Below are positions 7,845-15,162 of a DNA stretch of 64,000 bases, one piece after another. The stretch is taken from NCBI RefSeq assembly GCF_004349145.1, contig NZ_SMFO01000001.1, positions 1 through 64,000 of the forward strand. The letters are read 5' to 3'. Below the pieces are notes generated by a model. It saw only the letters and a list, made by a program, of their open reading frames with translations, was not told the DNA's origin and searched no databases. Source of the DNA: Flavobacterium hiemivividum. GTDB taxonomy: Bacteria; Bacteroidota; Bacteroidia; Flavobacteriales; Flavobacteriaceae. Each line of letters starts with the position of its first letter. Positions within the stretch are counted from its first letter, which is position 1. The translations under genes and the position numbers were made by a program.

Positions 7845-8086
7845 AACAGATCGGACCAATTCAAAATTTCAAAGCTCTTAAGAGTTGCCCTTGCTGAACG
7901 CTCTAGTTATAGTATTTTCATTTTCGAACTAACTTCCGTTTTTTACCATAGTTCAATTAATTTACTCGAATATGGTTAACAACTTGTGCCTTAGCTACAA
8001 ACTCATCTCGTTCATAACTCCTGAAGATTTCATTTCGATAACAACTTCTAAATTCCTAATTTGCGCCTTCAAATCAATAGGAGAAA

Positions 8087-10399
8087 ATGAAGGTCTGTAT
8101 TGCCGAAAAACCAAGTGTAGCACGTGAAATCGCATCCGTTTTAGGAGCCAATACCAAGCATGATGGTTATTATGAAGGCAACGGATATGCTGTAACCTAC
8201 ACCTTTGGACATTTATGTACCTTAAAAGAACCTAACGATTATAAACCACACTGGAAAAGCTGGGATTTGAACAACTTACCCATGCTTCCCGAAAAATTTG
8301 AAACCAAAGTCGTGGAGAATTCGGGGATTCAGAAGCAATTTCGAATTATAAAAAGCTTATTCGACAAAGCCAGTTTGGTTATCAATTGCGGGGATGCGGG
8401 ACAAGAAGGAGAATTGATACAGCGCTGGGTGATGAACGAAGCCAATTATAAGGGCGAAGTGCAACGCCTATGGATTTCTTCCTTAACCACTGAAGCTATT
8501 AGAGAGGGTTTTGAAAACTTAAAACCATCTGCCAATTACGATAATTTATACTATGCCGGATTTTCCAGAGCCATTGGTGACTGGTTACTAGGGATGAATG
8601 CGACTCGTTTGTACACCGTAAAACATGGTGGCTACAAACAGGTGTTATCTATTGGACGTGTGCAAACGCCAACATTAGCCATGGTCGTAGATCGCTGGAA
8701 AGAAATTGAAAATTTTAAACCGCAACCCTATTGGGAATTGCAAACATTATATCGAGAAACACTTTTCAGCTATGAAGAAGGCCGTTTTTTAAAAAAAGAA
8801 GATGGAGAACTCCTGGCCAATAAAGTTAAGGAAAGTGATTTCGAAATTGTCTCTATCGAAAAAAAGAAAGGCAATGAGTTTGCACCAAAACTTTTTGATT
8901 TAACGGGCTTACAAGTTTATTGTAATACGAAATTTGGCTTTTCGGCGGATGAAACCTTGAAAATTGTTCAAACTTTATACGAACAAAAAGTTGTCACCTA
9001 TCCCAGAGTCGACACTACTTTTTTACCAAGTGACATTTATCCAAAAGTTCCTGGTATTTTACAAAATCTAACCAATTATGCTGCGCTAACAGAACCGCTT
9101 TTAGGGAAGAAGATTAAAAAATCAACTAAGGTATTCAACGATAAAAAAGTGACCGATCACCACGCGATTATACCAACGGGGATTCAGAGCAATTTGCAGT
9201 ACAATCAGCAACAGGTGTATGATATTATCACCAAACGCTTTATTGCTGTATTTTATGATGACTGTTCCGTTTCTAATACAACAGTAATTGGGAAAGCAGC
9301 TGATGTATCCTTCAAAACCACGGGAAAGGAAATCTTAAAAAAAGGATGGCGAGTAGTTTTTGAAAATCCAGACGCTAAAGAAAAAGAGGCCGACATATTA
9401 CCTAGCTTTGTTAAAGGTGAAAAAGGACCACATCAACCTTCTTTTTTAGAAAAGGAAACCAAAGCACCCAATCAGTTTACGGAGGCGACCTTATTACGTG
9501 CCATGGAAACCGCAGGGAAACAGGTCGATGATGAGGATTTACGTGAACTGATGAAGGAAAACGGTATTGGACGCCCGTCAACACGAGCGAATATTATTGA
9601 AACGCTTTTTAAACGCCAATACATTGTTCGAAACAAAAAACAAGTCTTACCAACTCCAACAGGAATTCAATTGATTGACACTATTCAAAACGAGATGGTG
9701 AAATCGGCGGAATTGACAGGATCCTGGGAAAAACAGTTAAAAGATATTGAAAAAGGAACGTTTACTGCTGCTGCATTTATCAATAATATGAAACGCATGG
9801 TAGAGGCTTTAGTGTATGAAGTACGAAGCGAAACTAAACGTGCTAATATCTCACATGCTGGAAGTATCCAAAAACAAGAGGCTACAGTTGAGAAAAAAAA
9901 AGCGGCAGGTATAGCGGCAGAAGTCTGTCCGAAATGTAAAAAAGCAATGCTTTTAAAAGGGAAATCAGCTTATGGCTGTGCTAATTACAAAGCAGGCTGC
10001 GATTTTGTACTGCCCTTTACTTTTGGAGAAAAAAAAATATCAGAGAATCAATACTTACGCTTACTTCAAAAAGGATCAACAGTAAATCTCAAAGACTTTA
10101 AAATAGATGCTGGCACTGTAGAAGGCTTACTTCGCTTTGACGAAAACTTCAAACTCAAATTAGAACCTAAAAAAAGTACTACTCCTACTCCATCAATTGA
10201 GACTAAAACTACTACGGATGTTTTGGCTTGTCCAAAGTGTCAAAAAGGAACGGTTTTAAAAGGTAAAACTGCTTATGGGTGCAGTAATTATAAAGAAGGT
10301 TGCGATTTTAAAGTAACTTTTGATATGGTTCGCGAAAAATTGCAAGATCAGAAACCAACGAAAGATCTCGTTTATAAAATCCTAAAAAACAGTCATTAA
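8087..10399 (+). CDS. topB: DNA topoisomerase III (type IA)
   Basis: A 770-residue type IA topoisomerase that relaxes or decatenates DNA through a 5' phosphotyrosine. The TOPRIM domain starts at residue 1 (MKVCIAEKPSVAREIASVLG) and includes INCGDAGQEGELIQRW with the acidic DxxxE pattern. The active-site tyrosine is Y305 in VVTYPRVDTTFLP. DHHAIIPTG and GIGRPSTRANIIETL are the expected later motifs. The C-terminus carries two zinc-ribbon-like repeats, each CPKC...GC.NYK.GCDF, near residues 615 and 710. An AGGAG lies three bases before the ATG, unusual in this phylum. TopB homologues occur on integrative elements too, but no conjugation genes are near, so this looks chromosomal. Confidence 0.92.
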   Translation: MKVCIAEKPSVAREIASVLGANTKHDGYYEGNGYAVTYTFGHLCTLKEPNDYKPHWKSWDLNNLPMLPEKFETKVVENSGIQKQFRIIKSLFDKASLVINCGDAGQEGELIQRWVMNEANYKGEVQRLWISSLTTEAIREGFENLKPSANYDNLYYAGFSRAIGDWLLGMNATRLYTVKHGGYKQVLSIGRVQTPTLAMVVDRWKEIENFKPQPYWELQTLYRETLFSYEEGRFLKKEDGELLANKVKESDFEIVSIEKKKGNEFAPKLFDLTGLQVYCNTKFGFSADETLKIVQTLYEQKVVTYPRVDTTFLPSDIYPKVPGILQNLTNYAALTEPLLGKKIKKSTKVFNDKKVTDHHAIIPTGIQSNLQYNQQQVYDIITKRFIAVFYDDCSVSNTTVIGKAADVSFKTTGKEILKKGWRVVFENPDAKEKEADILPSFVKGEKGPHQPSFLEKETKAPNQFTEATLLRAMETAGKQVDDEDLRELMKENGIGRPSTRANIIETLFKRQYIVRNKKQVLPTPTGIQLIDTIQNEMVKSAELTGSWEKQLKDIEKGTFTAAAFINNMKRMVEALVYEVRSETKRANISHAGSIQKQEATVEKKKAAGIAAEVCPKCKKAMLLKGKSAYGCANYKAGCDFVLPFTFGEKKISENQYLRLLQKGSTVNLKDFKIDAGTVEGLLRFDENFKLKLEPKKSTTPTPSIETKTTTDVLACPKCQKGTVLKGKTAYGCSNYKEGCDFKVTFDMVREKLQDQKPTKDLVYKILKNSH

Positions 10400-10581
10400 C
10401 AGTTAAAACTTAGTTATTTTACCAGTGTTTTTTGTTCGCTATAACACTTTTTATAAGCTTGCTTTATCTCCTGATAATAAGAATTAAGCTGAAACGAACG
10501 TTAAAATTTACTTTTAAGTATTTGACTTTCAGTTAACTAACAAAAAGTTAAAATTATTATTGATATTTAATCTAAATAAGC

Positions 10582-10612
10582 TTTGCGGATTCAAAATCAG
10601 GTTTTATATTTG
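10582..10612 (+). promoter_or_regulatory. promoter of the 10647 siderophore receptor
   Basis: TTTG at 10582-10585, 19 bases, then TATATTTG at 10605-10612: a full consensus match. The ATG lies 34 bases further on. I did not find a clear Fur box, though the Fur consensus is poorly known in this phylum. Confidence 0.75.
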
Positions 10613-10646
10613 CACTGTTATTTTTAATTATTCCAAATAAAAAGTT

Positions 10647-13040
10647 ATGAGCAGTCGCATTACAATACTATTTGTCATCTTATTTTCTACATTTTACATA
10701 CAAGCGCAAGAAACTGGAACTATCGAAGGAAGAATACTTTCGGCAGATGGATTTCCTCTTCCAGGAATAGCAATCAAACTAGGAAAAGAAGCAAAAACAA
10801 ACCAAACGAATGCCGAGGGCGAGTTTACTTTTAATAGTTTTCCAACAGGTATTCATACAATCACGCTCGCAGGAGGTGGGATGAAGACACAGTCAAAACA
10901 AATTAAAGTATTGGCAAACGAGACCAATTTTGTAGAATTCAAGTTAGTAGAAGACATAACTACTTTGAAAGAATTGGTAATTAAGATTAAACAAAGCCCC
11001 AATAAGAAAAAGGAAACGGTTCTTTCTGGTTTAAATATAAAACCAATGGACTTACCACAAAGTATTCAAATCGTAGGACACCATGTTATCGAGCAGCAAC
11101 AAGCGGTAAGAATGAGTGATGTGATCAAAAACGTAAATGGCGTGTATGTAGGTTCAGCCCGTGGTGGTGCTCAGGAATCATTTTGGTCCAGAGGGTATGA
11201 TATGTCATCAAACAATATGTTTAAAAATGGTTTCCGTTTCAACAGCGGTTCTATGCCTGAGGTTTCTTCTCTTGAAAGAGTTGAAGTACTTAAAGGAAGC
11301 GCAGCCTTATTATTTGGTAATGTAGCTCCAGGAGGAATCTTGAATATGGTGACTAAAAAACCTTCTTTTAAAAGTGGTGGAGAAATTAGTATGCAAATGG
11401 GAAGCAATGCTTTCTATAAACCATCTATTGATATTTATGGTCCATTAGACAAAAACATCGCATATCGTTTTACAGGTTCTTATGAAAACTCAGAAAGCTT
11501 TAGAGATGTAGTAAAGAAAGAACGTTATTACATTAACCCATCGGTACTTTTTAAAGCTAGTGAAAAAACTGAAATCGTATTACAAGCAGATTATTTACAC
11601 GACAATTGGACACCGGATTTTGGAACTGGTATCATAGGAAAAACAATTGTTGACATCCCTAGAAACACTTATTTAGGAGCGATTTGGTCAAACGGTCAAA
11701 CAAGACAAGCTAGTGTTTCTGGATTAGTAAAACATGAATTTAACGACAATTGGAAACTAAACTTTAATAGTTCTTTTCAAAACTTTGAAAGAAACTCAAA
11801 AGGAACAGAACGTGTACAACCAGCGGCTAATGGTGATTGGAGTCGTCCATTGGGTCAAAACAGAAACTTAGAACAAGTTATTGGAGAACAAATTAGCCTA
11901 CAAGGTAATTTTGAAACTGGAAAAATAAAACACCAATTATTTACAGGAGTTGATTTTGAAAACTCATTTTTACAAGCATACACTTTTACTTTCGCTCCAA
12001 ATAGTTATGGTAGCGGTAACATTTTTGACTTTGATAATTTTGATCAAGGTGGTCCAATACCAGATGCTACCAATACTAAAATAGTAAAAACAGATACGAA
12101 CCGTTTTGGAATCTATGCACAGGATTTGATTTCGCTTACAGATAAATTCAAAGTATTAGCAGGAATCCGTTGGTCATGGCAGGAATCACAAGCTAACACT
12201 CAGGACTTGACTAAAACTCCAGTGGTTTCTAAGGATGATGTAAAACGTATCGATCAAGCGTTTACTCCTAAAGTAGGTTTAGTTTACCAACCTACTAAAG
12301 ACATGTCTTTATTTGCAAGCTACTCTAACTCCTTTACTCCAAATACAGGAACAACGGTTGATTTAAAAGTAATCAAACCTTCTTTAATAGATCAGTATGA
12401 ATTAGGAATCAAAAAAGATTTTTGGAGAGGAATTTTGAGTACTAATGTAACTTTGTACCAAATTGAAAATAGCAATCTAGCACAAACTGCAGAGTTTAAA
12501 GCGGATGGTTCAGCTAATACAGATTCTAGCATAAAAACCTTAAGTGGTTCAACAAAAAGTAAAGGAGTAGAACTTGATATCACCGCAAGACCTGTAACAG
12601 GTTTAAGCATAATGGCAGGATATAGCTATAATGATATGCGTTACACTAAAACATCAGGGTTAGAAGGAAGTTTTATTGAAGGAGATCGTTTGGCTAGAAC
12701 ACCTGCTAACACAGCTAACTTTAGTTTCTTTTACACTTTACAATCAGGACTATTAAAAGGTTTCTCTGTAGGTTCAACAGCAAATTACATTGGTAAACGT
12801 GTGGGTGGATGGAATAATCAGTACAAAGCAGCAGAACCAAATGGAATATTTGACAGAGAAATTCCGATAGAAGCATACACTACAATTGACTTATCTGCTG
12901 GTTACGAATGGGGGAAATTCTCTATACTATGCAAACTTTCAAATGTTACAAACGAGTTGAATTACACTGTCCATGAAAACTATAGTGTGAACCCAATTGC
13001 CCCACGCCAAGTAATGACTACCTTAAAATATAAGTTCTAA
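10647..13040 (+). CDS. TonB-dependent siderophore receptor
   Basis: A 797-residue outer-membrane receptor. Signal peptide to about residue 20 (YIQAQE), a CarboxypepD_reg domain at about 24-100 (GTIEGRILSADGFPLPGIAI), plug from about 125 (PMDLPQSIQIVGHHVIEQQQ ... FWSRGYDMSSNNMFKNGFR ... VLKGSAALLFGNVAPGG), then the barrel ending in VMTTLKYKF. The plug order and the KGSAALLFGNVAPGG motif are typical of FhuA/FhuE-type ferric-siderophore receptors. A PepSY membrane protein follows after a strong hairpin, a pairing common for iron uptake. The exact siderophore cannot be told from sequence. Confidence 0.88.
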   Translation: MSSRITILFVILFSTFYIQAQETGTIEGRILSADGFPLPGIAIKLGKEAKTNQTNAEGEFTFNSFPTGIHTITLAGGGMKTQSKQIKVLANETNFVEFKLVEDITTLKELVIKIKQSPNKKKETVLSGLNIKPMDLPQSIQIVGHHVIEQQQAVRMSDVIKNVNGVYVGSARGGAQESFWSRGYDMSSNNMFKNGFRFNSGSMPEVSSLERVEVLKGSAALLFGNVAPGGILNMVTKKPSFKSGGEISMQMGSNAFYKPSIDIYGPLDKNIAYRFTGSYENSESFRDVVKKERYYINPSVLFKASEKTEIVLQADYLHDNWTPDFGTGIIGKTIVDIPRNTYLGAIWSNGQTRQASVSGLVKHEFNDNWKLNFNSSFQNFERNSKGTERVQPAANGDWSRPLGQNRNLEQVIGEQISLQGNFETGKIKHQLFTGVDFENSFLQAYTFTFAPNSYGSGNIFDFDNFDQGGPIPDATNTKIVKTDTNRFGIYAQDLISLTDKFKVLAGIRWSWQESQANTQDLTKTPVVSKDDVKRIDQAFTPKVGLVYQPTKDMSLFASYSNSFTPNTGTTVDLKVIKPSLIDQYELGIKKDFWRGILSTNVTLYQIENSNLAQTAEFKADGSANTDSSIKTLSGSTKSKGVELDITARPVTGLSIMAGYSYNDMRYTKTSGLEGSFIEGDRLARTPANTANFSFFYTLQSGLLKGFSVGSTANYIGKRVGGWNNQYKAAEPNGIFDREIPIEAYTTIDLSAGYEWGKFSILCKLSNVTNELNYTVHENYSVNPIAPRQVMTTLKYKF

Positions 13041-13057
13041 TTGAACCTATCATTTTT

Positions 13058-13117
13058 AAAGACTTTTTTCTGAGCTATTATAATTGCAATTCAGAAAAAA
13101 GTCTTTACTTTTTTTAT
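13058..13117. terminator. long hairpin terminator after the siderophore receptor
   Basis: AAAGACTTTTTTCTGA (13058-13073) pairs perfectly over 16 bases with TCAGAAAAAAGTCTTT (13091-13106), followed by a T-rich run. It separates the receptor from the PepSY gene, which would then need its own promoter or partial read-through. Confidence 0.75.
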
Positions 13118-13160
13118 CCTAAAATAGATTATTTTCGCACTTTCTAAACTATAAAATTTA

Positions 13161-13709
13161 ATGAAAAAGAAAATCTTCCGTAATTTACATCGAGATTTAG
13201 GTTATTTCTATATTGGACTTATAATTTCATTTGCCGCATCAGGACTTATGATGAATCATAGAGATTCTTGGCATCCTGAAAAGTACACCACTGAAACAAA
13301 AGCTATAACAGCAACACTCCCTGAAGAACATTTAATTAACGAGAAGTTTGCTGTAGACTTAGGAGAAAAACTCGGCATAGACGATAAGTTTCGTAAACAC
13401 AGTATCAAAAAAAATAGTTTAAAAATATCCTACGAAAATCATGATGTGGAAATTGATATGAAAACGGGAAAAGGTGAGATTGTGACTTTCTTAAAAACGC
13501 CCATTATCAGTCAAACGATGAAATTGCATAAAAACACCTCTAATTTCTGGATTTATTATTCTGATATTTTTGCCTTAAGTTTAATTGTTATCGCTTTAAC
13601 AGGAACAATAATGGTAAAAGCTGGAAAGTTCAGTTTCAAAGAACGTGGTTGGAAATTAGCTTTGGCAGGAATTATATTCCCTTTAATTTTCTTGTTCTTA
13701 CTAGCATAA
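13161..13709 (+). CDS. PepSY-associated membrane protein
   Basis: A 182-residue inner-membrane protein with a PepSY-TM arrangement: an N-terminal membrane segment at about 13-32 (GYFYIGLIISFAASGLMMNH), a periplasmic part of about 95 residues with a PepSY-like DVEIDMKTGKGEIV, then two close membrane segments at about 132-150 and 163-181. His residues flanking the helices (HRDLG, MNHRD, KLHKN) are as in this family, which often accompanies TonB siderophore receptors and is thought to help ferric-siderophore reduction or transport. That role is inferred from the neighbour. Confidence 0.75.
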   Translation: MKKKIFRNLHRDLGYFYIGLIISFAASGLMMNHRDSWHPEKYTTETKAITATLPEEHLINEKFAVDLGEKLGIDDKFRKHSIKKNSLKISYENHDVEIDMKTGKGEIVTFLKTPIISQTMKLHKNTSNFWIYYSDIFALSLIVIALTGTIMVKAGKFSFKERGWKLALAGIIFPLIFLFLLA

Positions 13710-13732
13710 AAATCTACTTATTATCAGTTCTC

Positions 13733-13768
13733 AATCCGTCTCGTTATTTAATGAGACGGATTTTTTTT
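13733..13768 (+). terminator. terminator of the PepSY gene
   Basis: AATCCGTCTC (13733-13742) pairs with GAGACGGATT (13753-13762), followed by a T-run to 13768; perfect 10-bp stem. Confidence 0.85.
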
Positions 13769-13919
13769 GTAAATAAAACAGTATATTTGATATTAGAGTA
13801 CTATGATTTTATTTTTTCGATAAACATTTTTTTCTTGGAAATACACTTTCGTATTTATTAAGGTCTAAAAGAAATTATAACTAATTCCTGTTATTCGAAA
13901 TCAACCCTAATAAAAGTTT

Positions 13920-14486
13920 ATGAATCCATCTACAAAGCAAATATTCTATCTGATTTTAATACTCATTAGCGTCTCTTGTATTTCTCAAACAACTACAAGC
14001 CCAACTGCAGTGCTTAATTCTGTATTAAATAAGCAATATATTGAAAGTAGAAAATCCTTTAAAGGAAAGTTAAATCCCCAACAGTTTCAGGAAATAAGAA
14101 GCCTAATTATAAAGGAATTAAATGCTGAAATACCTGCAGACAAATCAATTTTGATCAATTATAGTCAAAAAGCTCCAAATTGTCTTAGCCTAAATATTAA
14201 TAATATTAGCTTCGCTGGCTTTGATCGTTCAATTGAAATTTCGAAAAGGATCTGTAAAAAATACAATACTATTGATTTTTTTGTTTTTTCAGAAGACGAA
14301 GTCAACAAAGAAATCTACGAAGAACAAAAAGATTTTATAAAAGATTCCGGCTTTTTTTTCGACAATATTTTTACACTTCATGAAAATTGCAAAGCTTTCT
14401 TTATTCTGAAACCCAATGGTGATTTTATGAAATATTATGGAGAAGATTATTACAGTAGAGTGGAATATTTCTTGAGGCGAAATTAA
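13920..14486 (+). CDS. lipoprotein of unknown function
   Basis: A 188-residue protein. The N-terminus MNPSTKQIFYLILILISVSC is a lipoprotein signal with the lipid-bearing cysteine at residue 20. The mature protein has charged helical stretches (KLNPQQFQEIRSLIIKEL) and a C-terminal ENCKAFFILKPNGDFMKYYG segment that resembles a thioredoxin-like or redox-protein tail only vaguely; there is no CxxC. It stands alone, about 210 bases after the PepSY gene and about 140 before a toxin-antitoxin pair. I do not recognise the family. Confidence 0.65.
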   Translation: MNPSTKQIFYLILILISVSCISQTTTSPTAVLNSVLNKQYIESRKSFKGKLNPQQFQEIRSLIIKELNAEIPADKSILINYSQKAPNCLSLNINNISFAGFDRSIEISKRICKKYNTIDFFVFSEDEVNKEIYEEQKDFIKDSGFFFDNIFTLHENCKAFFILKPNGDFMKYYGEDYYSRVEYFLRRN

Positions 14487-14592
14487 ACCCACAAAAAAGG
14501 CAACTTTAAATATTTAAAAATTAAAGGTTTGTGCCTATTTTTTCTCTTTTATAACGATAATCCAACCAGCTCTTTTATGGCATGATATTTTG

Positions 14593-14600
14593 TAGATTTG
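14593..14600 (+). promoter_or_regulatory. -7 box of the toxin-antitoxin operon
   Basis: TAGATTTG fully matches TAnnTTTG and lies 22 bases before the antitoxin ATG. No good -33 box is found at 19 bases. Confidence 0.35.
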
Positions 14601-14622
14601 TAACATTAAACAATTAATTATC

Positions 14623-14844
14623 ATGACAACTATAACCATAAATGAGCGTACTAAGGCTGGTAAAGCATTGCTAGAAATGGCAAAGTTATTAGCGGTAACT
14701 AATAAAGGAGTCGAAATAAACGAAGAAAGTCCGTACAATCCAGAATTTGTAGATAAAATACTGGAGGCTGAAACAAATATAAAAGAAGGAAAAACTAAAC
14801 CAATTGATCCAAATGACGTATGGGGAAGTTTAGGATTGAAATAA
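14623..14844 (+). CDS. antitoxin of a YoeB-like toxin-antitoxin pair (DUF2683-like)
   Basis: A 73-residue protein. The N-terminus MTTITINERTKAGKALLEMA suits a beta strand and helix for DNA binding. The C-terminal half SPYNPEFVDKILEAETNIKE, then KPIDPNDVWGSLGLK, is a toxin-wrapping acidic tail of the sort seen in small Bacteroidota antitoxins often labelled DUF2683. The toxin frame begins at 14820, overlapping this gene by 25 bases, as is typical of translationally coupled type II modules. The antitoxin is intact while the toxin is frameshifted. Confidence 0.8.
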   Translation: MTTITINERTKAGKALLEMAKLLAVTNKGVEINEESPYNPEFVDKILEAETNIKEGKTKPIDPNDVWGSLGLK

Positions 14845-15100
14845 CCCAAGTCGCCGAAAAAGATTTTGCAAAACATTTCAAATCAGGCAATAAATGGAAC
14901 ATAATTACAATTCAGAAGATTCTGTGGAACTCGAAAACACACCCTTCCACGGAATTGGAAAACCTGAAAAACTAAAACATCAATTTAGCGGTTTATGGTC
15001 AAGAAGAATAAATCAAAAAGATAGATTAATCTATAAAGTTAATGAGGAAATTGTAACCATTTTTATTGTTTCACCAATGGGGCATTATTCTGACAAATAA
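14820..15100 (+). pseudogene. YoeB/Txe-family toxin, broken by a frameshift
   Basis: Two frames must be joined to give the family. From ATG 14820 the first frame reads MGKFRIEITQVAEKDFAKHF and on to IITIQKI (to about 14921). The second frame, from about 14924, continues VELENTPFHGIGKPEKLKHQ, then FSGLWSRRINQKDRLIYKV and ends MGHYSDK. Together they give about 93 residues in the order of YoeB-type mRNA interferases (PF.G.GKPE.LK, LSG.WSRRI, RLIY, C-terminal HY). The join needs one extra base near 14919-14925, so a single-base deletion, or a sequencing error, separates them. The ATG at 14894 lies directly after an in-frame TAA and would give a protein lacking the N-terminal third. Confidence 0.75.
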
Positions 15101-15139
15101 AAAATCCCAATCCTGAAAATTTTCAGTATTGGGATTTTC
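15101..15139. terminator. bidirectional terminator between toxin and valS
   Basis: AAAATCCCAAT (15101-15111) pairs with ATTGGGATTTT (15128-15138), and the loop itself contains the palindrome CTGAAAATTTTCAG. A- and T-runs on either side let it serve both the toxin operon (+) and valS (-). Confidence 0.85.
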
Positions 15140-15162
15140 TTATTTTAAAAAGAGTCTAATCT

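Noticed and set aside
8087..10399. Topoisomerase III as cargo of an integrative element
   Set aside because: TopB occurs on conjugative elements, but no tra, mob, integrase or attachment-site repeat is found nearby, and neighbours look chromosomal.
13161..13709. PepSY gene as a haem or ferric reductase operon with the siderophore receptor
   Set aside because: A long terminator hairpin separates the two genes and a reductase domain is not present; only a possible functional link is kept.
14894..15100. Stand-alone 68-residue protein from ATG 14894
   Set aside because: A stop codon lies just upstream in this frame and the first residues do not fit the family; the toxin start is at 14820 in another frame, so this is the broken 3' part.
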